From Candidatus Aminicenantes bacterium UBA2190 (lineage in GTDB: Bacteria > Acidobacteriota > Aminicenantia > UBA2199): DNA of 64,000 nucleotides. Shown here piece after piece: positions 8,539 to 16,535 of this stretch. The stretch is from positions 16,028-80,027 of the forward strand of contig DCVK01000071.1 in assembly GCA_002335385.1 (NCBI GenBank). The letters are read 5' to 3'. Both the position numbers and the translations under genes were made by a program. The number at the start of each line of letters is the position of its first letter. Within the stretch, counting starts at the first letter, position 1. The notes under the pieces are model-generated. The model did no database searches. It saw nothing but the letters and a program-made list of their open reading frames with translations, and had not been told where the DNA came from.

Positions 8539-10121
8539 CGTGCCGCCGGCAGGCGGTTGAACATTTGCGTCAGCTGTCGCAGGCGGCGGCCGATCTCCGG
8601 GGTCAGCGCCCCCGGGGTCAGGCGCCAGCGCCAATTGCCCACGGCCTGGCCCGGGGTGTTCATACGGAAACGCTCGTCGTAGCCCAGGATGTCCTGCACG
8701 GGAAGCACAGCCAGGCGGGCCACCGACTGCATGGCCAGGCGGTTGAAGTGCCAGTGGAACTCGTCGCGATGGGCGAGACCCATGTAGTCCAGGACGGCCT
8801 GCTTCTGTGTTTCGCCCGTCTCCGGGCCGTAGAACCAGCCGTTGCTGGTGTTATTGTCATGGGTGCCGGTATAGACCAGGCAGTTGGCGTCGGTGAAGTT
8901 GTGGGGAAGGTAGGGGTTGGCGCTCTGGCCGTCGAAGGCGAACTGCAGGATCTTCATGCCCGGGAATCCCAGGCGTTCGCGCAAAGCCACTACCCCCGGC
9001 GTGATCTCGCCAAGGTCCTCGGCGACCAGTGGCAGCTCGCCCAGCTCCCGCTTCAGGTGATCGAAGAAGTCCATCCCCGGCCCCGGATGCCAGCGGCCCT
9101 TGACCGCCGTCGGCTCCGCCTCCGGGATCGCCCAGTAGGAATCGAAGCCGCGGAAATGGTCGATCCGCAGCACGTCGACCATTTGCAGCAGGTGACGGAT
9201 GCGCTCCCGCCACCAAACCATGGTCGGAGCATGAAGCGCCCCGTCCTGCTGCCAGCGGTAAAGCGGGTTTCCCCAGCGCTGGCCGCTGGCGCTGAAGTAG
9301 TCGGGCGGGACGCCGGCCACGAACGCCGGCCGCCCCGTCCCCTTATCGACCTGAAAGATTTCGGGGCGCGACCAGGCGTCGGCGCTCTCGAAATTGACGT
9401 AGAAAGGGATGTCACCGATGAGACGCACCCCCTGGCGGTTGGCCGTTTCTTTCAGAGCCCGCCACTGGCTGAAAAAGATGAACTGCTCGAAGCGCCGCCG
9501 GCGGATGGCGTCCTGCAGCTCGTTTTGCCAGCGGGCGACGGCGGCAGGTTGGCGACGGGAGATCGCGTCGGGCCAGTCGGTCCAGCGGAAAGTAGCGAAG
9601 CGATCAGCCAGGGCGCGGAACAGGGCGTAATCCTCGAGCCAGCCCTTTTCCCTGGAGCAGAAGCCGGCGAAGGCGGAGTCGTCGCCTTCGGCGAAGAAAC
9701 GCCGGGCGGACGCCTCCAGCCAGGCGGCGTTCCGGGCCGCAGCGGCGTCGAGGTCGCAGAAATCGCTCGCGGGGACGACTGCACCCGCGCGCAGCTCGTC
9801 GGCGCTGAGCCAGCCCCGCTCGTGAAGCGCTTGCGGGTCGATCAGCAGCTCGTTGCCGGCGAAGGTCGAAGGCGACGAGTAGGGAGAGAAATTCCAGTGC
9901 GGGCAGACCGGCCCCAGGGGCAGCACCTGCCAGTAGGACTGGCCGCTGGCGGCCAGGAAGGAGGCAAAGGCTGCGGCCTCGCGGCCCAGGGTGCCGCAAT
10001 GGCGGTCGCCGGGCAGCGAAGTAATGTGCAGCAGCAGGCCGCTGGCGCGCTCAATGGCCACGGGTTCCTCCTTGCAGGCCCCGTCCAGGCGGGGCGAGAC
10101 GGCCGTTCCCGGCCCGGTCAT
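8526..10121 (-). CDS. malQ: 4-alpha-glucanotransferase (amylomaltase, GH77)
   Basis: 531 aa, normal for bacterial MalQ. It transfers 1,4-alpha-glucan segments between maltodextrins in the cytosol, as part of glycogen or maltodextrin turnover. Family landmarks are RASGLLLHITSLPG near the start, WNFSPYSSPSTFAGN, the nucleophile Asp in LRIDHFRGF, the acid/base Glu in VAEDLGEI, and the third Asp in GTHDNNTSNGW. The start overlaps the stop of the upstream GGDEF gene by 4 nt (ATGA), so the two are translationally coupled. No other glycogen gene is in the window. Confidence 0.96.
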   Translation of the reverse strand: MTGPGTAVSPRLDGACKEEPVAIERASGLLLHITSLPGDRHCGTLGREAAAFASFLAASGQSYWQVLPLGPVCPHWNFSPYSSPSTFAGNELLIDPQALHERGWLSADELRAGAVVPASDFCDLDAAAARNAAWLEASARRFFAEGDDSAFAGFCSREKGWLEDYALFRALADRFATFRWTDWPDAISRRQPAAVARWQNELQDAIRRRRFEQFIFFSQWRALKETANRQGVRLIGDIPFYVNFESADAWSRPEIFQVDKGTGRPAFVAGVPPDYFSASGQRWGNPLYRWQQDGALHAPTMVWWRERIRHLLQMVDVLRIDHFRGFDSYWAIPEAEPTAVKGRWHPGPGMDFFDHLKRELGELPLVAEDLGEITPGVVALRERLGFPGMKILQFAFDGQSANPYLPHNFTDANCLVYTGTHDNNTSNGWFYGPETGETQKQAVLDYMGLAHRDEFHWHFNRLAMQSVARLAVLPVQDILGYDERFRMNTPGQAVGNWRWRLTPGALTPEIGRRLRQLTQMFNRLPAARDLS

Positions 10122-11272
10122 TCGCTTTCCTTCTCGATGGCGTCATTGTAGATGACGGTGCGGTTGCGCCCCGACTCCTTGGCGAAGTACAGCGCCTGGT
10201 CGGCGCGGTTGAGGATCTCGTCGGCGGCGGCCCCGTGCTCGGGATAGGCGGCCAGGCCGATGGAGATGGTGAGTTTCTTCTGCGGCTGCGTCTCGGCGCC
10301 GGGGAACGCCTGCTTCTCCATGCCCTCGCGCAGCCTCTCGGCGGCCAGGTAGGCGCCGACCTTGTCGGTCTGCGGCAGGATAATGACGAACTCGTCGCCG
10401 CCATACTTGGCCAGCAGGTCGCTGGCGCGGAACTTGCGGCGCATGAGGTCGGCGACGGCGCGCAGCGTCTCCGAGCCGCGCAGGTGCCCGTTATGGTCGT
10501 TGAAGTTCTTGAAGTGGTCGACGTCGAAGATGATCAGGGAATAGCTTCCGTCGTGGCGCTGCGATTTCCGGGTCTCGCGGTCGAGGAGCTGGAAGAAGTG
10601 CAACTGGTTGTACAGGCCCGTCAGGCCGTCGGTGACCGACAGCTCGCGTGACTGCCGCAGCAGCTCCTTGAGCAGATCCTCGTTGCGGTGCAGGTTCTTG
10701 GAGAGGTAGCCGGAGACGAGGTAGGTGAAGACGAACATGAAGTAATACGCCAGCAGGTCGGTGACCGTGGGGCCGGAGAAAAAACCCCGGCCCTCCTGCA
10801 GCAGGGCGATGGCCAGGAGCAGCGCCATGGAGGCCACGGTGTTGCGCAGGGCCCGGCGGTAGTCGACCAGGAAGGTGGAGATCACGATATAGACGATGAT
10901 CAGGGCGATGACCGGGCTTTGCAGGCCGCCGGAGAAGAACACGGTCAGGGAGAAGGCGGCCAGGTCGAAGTCGAGCTGCCGCGCGACCCGGCGCGCCCAT
11001 TCGTCGTAGCCCGCCGGCGGGGCGCTCGCCCTTTCCCGCCGGCGGATGGCCAGCAGGAACAGCAGGTTGGCGGCGACGGGCAGCAGGAAGACCAGCAGCG
11101 CATCCAGCGGGTTGATGGGCGAGCGCCGGGCCAGGAAACGGTAGGCCAGGAAGAAGGCCATGATGAAGACCGGGTAGACCCAGCGGATGCGCACCAGCCA
11201 GAGGTTCTTGCCGATCATGTGCCGCAGCGCCAGGGTGTCGGGATGCGGCGTGTCCGTTGCCTCGCCTTTCAT
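10118..11272 (-). CDS. membrane-bound GGDEF diguanylate cyclase
   Basis: 384 aa. The N-terminal half (about residues 25-190) has about six hydrophobic segments without a recognised sensor domain. A short linker then leads to a complete GGDEF domain (about 212-375). The active-site motif GGDEF is at 291-295 and an inhibitory RxxD site (RASD) lies five residues before the preceding Tyr/Gly boundary, so product inhibition by cyclic-di-GMP is expected. DVDHFKNFND matches the metal and substrate region. No EAL domain is attached. It is coupled to malQ by a 4-nt overlap, an unusual pairing. The gene is divergent from the sdh operon, with about 44 nt between its start and the sdh -35 box. Confidence 0.93.
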   Translation of the reverse strand: MKGEATDTPHPDTLALRHMIGKNLWLVRIRWVYPVFIMAFFLAYRFLARRSPINPLDALLVFLLPVAANLLFLLAIRRRERASAPPAGYDEWARRVARQLDFDLAAFSLTVFFSGGLQSPVIALIIVYIVISTFLVDYRRALRNTVASMALLLAIALLQEGRGFFSGPTVTDLLAYYFMFVFTYLVSGYLSKNLHRNEDLLKELLRQSRELSVTDGLTGLYNQLHFFQLLDRETRKSQRHDGSYSLIIFDVDHFKNFNDHNGHLRGSETLRAVADLMRRKFRASDLLAKYGGDEFVIILPQTDKVGAYLAAERLREGMEKQAFPGAETQPQKKLTISIGLAAYPEHGAAADEILNRADQALYFAKESGRNRTVIYNDAIEKESE

Positions 11273-11315
11273 CCCACTAAAATATTTTTTTTCGCGGCAA
11301 AAGTCAAATGGGCGA

Positions 11316-11344
11316 TTGAAGTTACTTTCATAAAATACTACAAT
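11316..11344 (+). promoter_or_regulatory. sigma70-type promoter of the sdhCDAB operon
   Basis: TTGAAG (11316-11321), a 17-nt spacer and TACAAT (11339-11344). Transcription would begin near 11351, downstream of the ATG at 11343. This supports the TTG at 11379 as the sdhC start. Confidence 0.65.
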
Positions 11345-11378
11345 GCTTTTTCATCGATCTCACGTCAAGGAGGAGAGC

Positions 11379-11753
11379 TTGTACAAGAGAACGCGCTTCT
11401 ATGACTTCACGTACTACAATTTCATCGGCTCCTGGGCCTGGATCCTGCACCGGCTCTCGGGCCTGGCGCTCATTTTTTACCTGAGCCTGCACATCTGGGT
11501 CATCAACAGCCTGACCTACGGCGAGAAGACGTTCAACGACGTCATGACCTTCCTGAACAGCCCGTTGTTCAAGCTGCTGGAGGTGGGCCTGTGGGGCGTC
11601 ATCCTCTTCCACGCCTTCAACGGCGCGCGCATCGTCATCGTCGATTTCTTCAAGGGCTCGCTGGCGCACAAGAAGCTGTTCGTCGCGCTGATCGCCGCGG
11701 CCTTCGTCCTGTGGGCGCTGGGCTCCTTCCTGCTCCTGCGCCACGCGTTCTAG
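11379..11753 (+). CDS. sdhC: succinate dehydrogenase cytochrome b subunit
   Basis: 124 aa from a TTG at 11379. An upstream in-frame ATG at 11343 overlaps the predicted -10 box, whereas AAGGAGGA lies 6 nt ahead of the TTG, so TTG is preferred. The protein has three hydrophobic helices and the SdhC-type signatures SWAWILHRLSGLAL near the N-terminus, SLHIWVI and LFHAFNGARI; the histidines are candidate haem ligands. With SdhD it anchors the dehydrogenase in the inner membrane and passes electrons between succinate and quinone. It is the first gene of sdhCDAB, with 10 nt to sdhD. Confidence 0.92.
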   Translation: MYKRTRFYDFTYYNFIGSWAWILHRLSGLALIFYLSLHIWVINSLTYGEKTFNDVMTFLNSPLFKLLEVGLWGVILFHAFNGARIVIVDFFKGSLAHKKLFVALIAAAFVLWALGSFLLLRHAF

Positions 11754-11763
11754 GGAGGGCACG

Positions 11764-12138
11764 ATGGAAAAGAACTTCAAGCAATCCTCGCGCTCGGGGG
11801 CGGTCGCCTGGCTGCTGCAGCGCATCTCGGCCGTCATCCTGTTCGTCCTGCTCCTCTTCCATTTCCTTACCTACCACTTCCTGACCCGGGGCCGGTCGGT
11901 CGACTACCAGCAGGTCCTGGAGCGGTCCCAGAGCTGGTGGTTCCCGCTGCTGCAGTTCGCCTTCCTGCTCACCGCCCTGTACCACGGCCTGAACGGGGTC
12001 TGGTCGGTCCTGGAGGACTACACCGCGAGCAGGGGCTGGCGCCTGGTCTGGTTCAGCCTGCTGCTCACGGTCGGGTTGGCGCTGCTGTTCGTCGGCACCC
12101 TGACCATCATCAAGCTCTACACCCTGAAGGTTGCCTGA
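11764..12138 (+). CDS. sdhD: succinate dehydrogenase membrane anchor subunit
   Basis: 124 aa with three predicted membrane helices. WLLQRISAVILFVLLLFHFL and ALYHGLNGVWSVLEDY are typical of SdhD-like anchors and supply further haem or quinone-site histidines. It forms the membrane part of complex II with SdhC. The ATG follows AGGGAGG. Twelve nt separate it from sdhA. Confidence 0.9.
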   Translation: MEKNFKQSSRSGAVAWLLQRISAVILFVLLLFHFLTYHFLTRGRSVDYQQVLERSQSWWFPLLQFAFLLTALYHGLNGVWSVLEDYTASRGWRLVWFSLLLTVGLALLFVGTLTIIKLYTLKVA

Positions 12139-12150
12139 AGGAGCGACACC

Positions 12151-13881
12151 ATGAAGATCGAAGAAGCAAGAAGATATCACAAGATCGACGCCGTGATCGT
12201 CGGCGCCGGCCTGGCCGGCCTGCGCGCCGCCCTGGAGGTGGCCAAGAGCGGGCTGAGCGCCGCCGTGATCACCAAGGTCTACCCGACGCGCTCGCATTCG
12301 GGCGGGGCCCAGGGGGGCATCGCCGCCGCCCTGGCCAACGTCAGCGAGGACTCCCTGGAAGCCCACATGTTCGACACCATCAAGGGCAGCGACTACCTGG
12401 CCGACCAGGACATCATCGAACGCTTCGTCAACGAGGCGCTCAAGACAGTCTACGAGTTCGAGCACATGGGCGTCCCCTTCTCGCGCACCGAGGACGGCCG
12501 CATCAACCAGCGCCCCTTCGGCGGCCATTCGGCGCCGCGGGCGTGCTTCGCCCAGGACATCACCGGCCACGTGCTGCTGCACACCCTTTACGAGCAGTGC
12601 CTGCAGCACAATGTCCTGTTCTTCAACGAGTTCCAGGTGCTTTCGCTGCTGCTCAGGGACGACGTCTGCCGCGGCCTGGTGGCCTGGGACATCCGCGCGG
12701 GCGGGCTGCATATCTTCCAGACCCGGGCGGTGCTGCTGGCCACCGGCGGCTACGGCCGCGCCTGGAAGGTCACTTCCAACGCCCACGCCAACACCGGTGA
12801 CGGCGTGGCCCTGGTGCTCGAGGCCGGGCTGCCGCTGGAGGACATGGAATTCGTCCAGTTCCATCCCACCGGGCTCTACAAGCACGGCATCCTCCTTTCC
12901 GAGGCCGCCCGCGGTGAAGGCGCCTACATCGTCAATGACCGCAACGAGCGCTTCATGAAGACCTACGCCGCGGCCAAGATGGAACTGGCGCCGCGCGACG
13001 TGGTCTCGCGCGCCGAGCAGACCGAGATCAACGAGGGCCGCGGCATCCACGGCCAGGACTACGTCTACCTCGACCTGCGCCACCTGGGGCGGGAGAAGAT
13101 CCTGTCGCGCCTGCCGCAGATCTACGACCTGGCCCTGAACTATCTCAAGGTCGACGCCATCCAGGAGCCGGTCCCCATCCAGCCCACCGCGCACTACTCG
13201 ATGGGCGGCATCCCGGCCAACGTGCGCACCGAGGTGATCAAGGACGCCGCCGGCCAGGTGGTCAAGGGACTGTACACCGCCGGCGAAGCGTCCTGCCTTT
13301 CGCTGCACGGCGCCAATCGCCTGGGCACCAACTCGCTGCAGGACGCGGCCACCTTCGGCCGCATCGCCGGCATCCACATGACCGAGTTCTGCCGCAAGAA
13401 CGCCTTCTCCGACCTGCCGGTCAAGCCGCTGGAGACCGCCCAGGGCAAGATCGACCGCCTGTGGTCGGGCGGCAAGGAGCGCCACGCCCCCATCCGGGAA
13501 ATCCTGCAGGAGAACATGACCCGGGCCATGGGCGTATTCCGCAACCAGGACGACATGCTCAAGATGCTGGCCGTCATCAAGGAGCTGCAGGAGCGCTACC
13601 AGCAGGTGGGGGTCGACGACCATGGCCAGGCCTTCAACCTCGACCTGGTCGAGGCCCTGGAGCTGGAGAACCTGCTCAGCTTTTCGGAGGTCATCGTCGA
13701 GGGCGCCCTGGCGCGCAAGGAGTCGCGCGGCGCCCATTTCCGCAGCGATTTCCCCAAGCGCAACGACGGCGACTGGCTGCGCCATACGCTGGCCTGGCGC
13801 CGCGGCGGCAAGATCGTCCTGGACTTCAGCAAGGCGGTGGTCATTTACCCGCAATACCAGCCGCAGGAAAGGAAATACTAG
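12151..13881 (+). CDS. sdhA: succinate dehydrogenase flavoprotein subunit
   Basis: 576 aa. It oxidises succinate to fumarate (or catalyses the reverse) at a covalently bound FAD. Visible features are the dinucleotide-binding motif VIVGAGLAGLRAALE, the FAD-attachment histidine in TRSHSGGAQGGIAA, the active-site segment FGGHSAPRACFAQDITGH, and GLYTAGEASCLSLHGANRLG followed by NSLQDA. The length fits SdhA rather than fumarate reductases of the soluble type. It lies between sdhD and sdhB with spacings of about 10-12 nt, each with its own AGGAG-type ribosome site. Confidence 0.97.
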   Translation: MKIEEARRYHKIDAVIVGAGLAGLRAALEVAKSGLSAAVITKVYPTRSHSGGAQGGIAAALANVSEDSLEAHMFDTIKGSDYLADQDIIERFVNEALKTVYEFEHMGVPFSRTEDGRINQRPFGGHSAPRACFAQDITGHVLLHTLYEQCLQHNVLFFNEFQVLSLLLRDDVCRGLVAWDIRAGGLHIFQTRAVLLATGGYGRAWKVTSNAHANTGDGVALVLEAGLPLEDMEFVQFHPTGLYKHGILLSEAARGEGAYIVNDRNERFMKTYAAAKMELAPRDVVSRAEQTEINEGRGIHGQDYVYLDLRHLGREKILSRLPQIYDLALNYLKVDAIQEPVPIQPTAHYSMGGIPANVRTEVIKDAAGQVVKGLYTAGEASCLSLHGANRLGTNSLQDAATFGRIAGIHMTEFCRKNAFSDLPVKPLETAQGKIDRLWSGGKERHAPIREILQENMTRAMGVFRNQDDMLKMLAVIKELQERYQQVGVDDHGQAFNLDLVEALELENLLSFSEVIVEGALARKESRGAHFRSDFPKRNDGDWLRHTLAWRRGGKIVLDFSKAVVIYPQYQPQERKY

Positions 13882-13891
13882 GAGGAGCACC

Positions 13892-14599
13892 ATGGCCAAG
13901 ATCGACATCCACGTGAACATACTGCGCTACCGGCCGGAGAGCGACGAGAAGCCCCGCTGGCAGGAATTCGCCATTTCCGTCGACGACGAGTCGACCGTCC
14001 TGGACGTGCTCAACGAGATCCACTGGCAGCACGACGGCACCCTGGCCTACCGCCGCTCCTGCCGCAGCTCGATCTGCGGCTCCTGCGCCATGAAGGTCAA
14101 CGGCCGCAACGTGCTGGCCTGCGAGACCCCCATCCATCGCTTCGGCAGAAAGCTGAAGATCGAGCCGCTGTCGGGCTTCCAGATCATCAAGGACCTGGTC
14201 GTCGACCTCGATCCCTTCTTCGAGAAGCTCCAGCGCATCAAGCCCTACCTGATCCTCGACAAGTCGCTGCCCGACAAGGAGTTCGTGCAGACGCCGGCGC
14301 AGCTGGAGCAGATCGGCGAGTCCACGCTGTGCATCCTCTGCGCCGCCTGCAGCGCCGCCTGCCCCAGCTCGTGGCCCAACAGCGAGTACCTGGGCCCGGC
14401 GGCCCTGCTCAAGGCCTACCGCTTCGTCTTCGACAGCCGCGACGACGGCGCCGACCAGCGCCTGGAGATCGTCAACGACAAGAACGGCGTCTGGCGCTGT
14501 CACACCATCTTCAACTGCATGGAGGCCTGCCCCAAGAAGATCAAGATCACCGAGTATTTGTCGCGCCTGAAGCTGAAGGTGGTGGAGAATTCGCTTTAG
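13892..14599 (+). CDS. sdhB: succinate dehydrogenase iron-sulfur subunit
   Basis: 235 aa from the ATG at 13892, which follows GGAGGAG; the same frame is open further upstream inside sdhA but those residues have no family similarity. The order of clusters is canonical: [2Fe-2S] at SCRSSICGSCAMKVNG with a distal NVLAC, [4Fe-4S] at CILCAACSAACP, and [3Fe-4S] at CHTIFNCMEACP. It carries electrons from the FAD of SdhA to the membrane quinone site. It is the last gene of the operon. Confidence 0.97.
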   Translation: MAKIDIHVNILRYRPESDEKPRWQEFAISVDDESTVLDVLNEIHWQHDGTLAYRRSCRSSICGSCAMKVNGRNVLACETPIHRFGRKLKIEPLSGFQIIKDLVVDLDPFFEKLQRIKPYLILDKSLPDKEFVQTPAQLEQIGESTLCILCAACSAACPSSWPNSEYLGPAALLKAYRFVFDSRDDGADQRLEIVNDKNGVWRCHTIFNCMEACPKKIKITEYLSRLKLKVVENSL

Positions 14600-14611
14600 C
14601 AGAAGGCCGCA

Positions 14612-14639
14612 GACGCACGACGTCAGACGTTAGCAGGAG
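14612..14639. repeat. 7-nt periodic array (GACGTTA type), four units
   Basis: GACGCAC, GACGTCA, GACGTTA and GCAGGAG follow sdhB in strict 7-nt phase. A facing array in the opposite orientation lies beyond the next gene (about 16500-16522). Confidence 0.75.
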
Positions 14640-14699
14640 AAGAACCAGAAGGCGACGGGCGCCAGGGGTTGGCCGCGATTTCGGGAAAATCATCATGGA

Positions 14700-14728
14700 T
14701 TGAGATTTGTCGCGGAATTTCATATATC
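14700..14728 (+). promoter_or_regulatory. predicted promoter of the PNGGE-type secreted protein
   Basis: TTGAGA (14700-14705), a 17-nt spacer and TATATC (14723-14728), 26 nt before the ATG at 14755, which has AAGGAGG ahead of it. Confidence 0.5.
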
Positions 14729-14754
14729 ATCACCTTGGACAAGGAGGACGTGTA

Positions 14755-16359
14755 ATGATCAATTTAAAAAAGGCATTTTTCCTGTTCCTGGGTCTGGCAT
14801 ACGCCGGCGGGCTGTTCGCCGCCAACAGCATCACACTGGTCTCTCCCAACAGCGGCGTGAACCTGACCTCCGGCCAGAAGGCGCACATCCACTGGACGTT
14901 CAGCGGTTATCCCGACAGCACTCCGGTGCGCATCGTACTCTGGCAGAACGGGGTCAAGAAAGGCGAGATCGCGACCAACATCCCCATCCGCTCCGGCCAG
15001 TACACGGCGGGGAACGGGGGCTTCATGTGGACGGTGGGGGATTACGAGGGCGGTACCGCCGCCGCCGGCTGCGGCTATTCCATCAACGTGCGGGTACAGG
15101 AAACCTCCGGAGAGAGCTCCATGAGCTCCCTGCCCTTCTGCATCGTCGGCCAGGGTCAGGGCTCCATCGTGGTGAGCGCGCCCAACGGCGGGGAAAAATA
15201 CAGCCTGGGATCCCAGAAAGAGATCCGCTGGACGTCGAGCGGGCTGACCGGCAACGTCCGGATCCGCCTGCGCCTTCCCGGCGAGGGCATGGACCGGGCC
15301 ATCGCCACCAGCGTGCCGATCTCCGAGGGCAAATTCCTTTGGAAGGTCGGCGACCTGCTCGATCCGCATCCCGACCTGACCGGGCCTAAATCCGGGCTCA
15401 AGATCGTCGTCCAGACCCTGAGCGGCGATTTCAGCGATGAGAGCGACGGAACGTTCGAGGTGGTGAGCGCGAGCATTCCCATCATCATTCAGCCCCGGGT
15501 CAGCAATTGGATCAAGGTGCAGAGCCCCGTCGACGGCGCATCTTTCCAGCGCATCGGGGACTGCGACATCGCCTGGACCTTCTCCGACTCCCTCAAGGGC
15601 AAGAAAGCCAAGCTCCTGCTGCTCAAGTCCGGCGGCGGCACGCAGATGGTGATCGAGCCGCAGCTGCCGCTGAACATCGACGACTACCACTGGAACATTC
15701 CCGGCGCCGACGCCCTGCCCGCCGGCGATTACCGCGTCCGCCTGCAGTCGCTTGACCATCCGGGCGTTTTTGGCGACAGCGGGCTGTTCAAGATCACGGC
15801 TTATGTGCACCAGCTTGCGCCCAAGTACACGTTCACGCCGGTCATCACCAACAAGGGCCGTTATCACGTGCATCGTGACAGCAATAATGTTTTCATCATG
15901 GCCCCTGAGGGTCTGGAAATCCCCGACCCCGGGCCTTCCTGTTGCCGCCTCGGCTGGACGAACCGCTGCGAAGACGAATGGAACATCAACTGGATATACC
16001 GCAGCCACCTGGCGCTGAATGTGAGCAAGATCCCGGCGTCGGCGTCGGTGGTCAGCGCGCGCCTGACATGGACCACCAGCGGGGGCAACCCGACGGCGAT
16101 CCGCCTCTTCAAGCTGACCGCCCCCTGGGACGGCGATTGGAAGACCCTTTTCTCCATCCCCTGCACGGAGATCGGCCTCAACCACCCCACGCAGCTGCGG
16201 GACGCGGTGCGGGAGTGGGTGCAGCAGCCGGGCAAGAACTACGGGCTGGTGCTTGTCGGCGCGGACGAAAGCATGAATTGCAGCCACGCCAAGAAAAGCA
16301 TCCACATCCTGTGCGACCTCAAGCTGGAGGTGGAAACCCAGCTGACGGTCGTGGATTGA
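14755..16359 (+). CDS. secreted protein with three Kre9/PNGGE-type beta modules and a DNRLRE-like C-terminal domain
   Basis: 534 aa from an ATG preceded by AAGGAGG. A signal peptide (about residues 1-22) is followed by three similar immunoglobulin-like modules, each opening with a variant of SPNGGE: SITLVSPNSGVNLTSG (about 23), VVSAPNGGEKYSLGS (about 140) and VQSPVDGASFQRIG (about 258). Each has a later WT/W motif as in the Ser-Thr-rich Kre9/Knh1-like family. The last 160 residues (LALNVSKIPASASVVSARL, YGLVLVGADES) resemble the DNRLRE domain, a beta-sandwich found in secreted carbohydrate-related proteins. It is probably exported to the surface or medium; no enzymatic motif is visible. Two smaller relatives lie at 22193-23726. 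Confidence 0.82.
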   Translation: MINLKKAFFLFLGLAYAGGLFAANSITLVSPNSGVNLTSGQKAHIHWTFSGYPDSTPVRIVLWQNGVKKGEIATNIPIRSGQYTAGNGGFMWTVGDYEGGTAAAGCGYSINVRVQETSGESSMSSLPFCIVGQGQGSIVVSAPNGGEKYSLGSQKEIRWTSSGLTGNVRIRLRLPGEGMDRAIATSVPISEGKFLWKVGDLLDPHPDLTGPKSGLKIVVQTLSGDFSDESDGTFEVVSASIPIIIQPRVSNWIKVQSPVDGASFQRIGDCDIAWTFSDSLKGKKAKLLLLKSGGGTQMVIEPQLPLNIDDYHWNIPGADALPAGDYRVRLQSLDHPGVFGDSGLFKITAYVHQLAPKYTFTPVITNKGRYHVHRDSNNVFIMAPEGLEIPDPGPSCCRLGWTNRCEDEWNINWIYRSHLALNVSKIPASASVVSARLTWTTSGGNPTAIRLFKLTAPWDGDWKTLFSIPCTEIGLNHPTQLRDAVREWVQQPGKNYGLVLVGADESMNCSHAKKSIHILCDLKLEVETQLTVVD

Positions 16360-16383
16360 ACGGGAACGGTTCCTGAAGAAACC

Positions 16384-16450
16384 GGGCGTCGGGCGTCAGT
16401 GAGAAAAGCAAGGCAACGGACTCCTCTTTTCTGACGCCGGGCACCGGAGG
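16384..16450. repeat. facing 7-nt periodic arms between convergent genes
   Basis: GGGCGTC, GGGCGTC, AGTGAGA on the left (16384-16404) face GACGCCG, GGCACCG, GAGGTCT on the right. GGCGTCA with AGAAAAG pairs imperfectly with CTTTTCT and TGACGCC (16392-16438), so a hairpin is possible. Confidence 0.65.
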
Positions 16451-16496
16451 TCTTTTCGTGAAAGCATTCGCGGACCGTATGGCAGGATGTTTTTTC

Positions 16497-16535
16497 ATGC
16501 CAACGTCTAGCGTCTAACGCCTGGCATCTTTTTTT
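16497..16535 (+). terminator. terminator-like hairpin with T7 at the end of the PNGGE gene
   Basis: ATGCCA (16497-16502) and TGGCAT (16522-16527) flank a loop made of 7-nt units and are followed by seven T (16529-16535). The T run reaches the stop codon of the convergent PhoH gene. The stem is short for its 19-nt loop, so activity is uncertain. Confidence 0.45.

Noticed and set aside
11343..11378. ATG 11343 as start of sdhC
   Set aside because: It overlaps the predicted -10 box, and the TTG at 11379 has an AAGGAGGA site at correct spacing.
14612..16524. Facing heptamer arrays around the PNGGE gene as terminal inverted repeats of a transposon
   Set aside because: Similar facing arrays occur in gene-free spacers, no transposase or target duplication is visible, and the gene has typical local composition.
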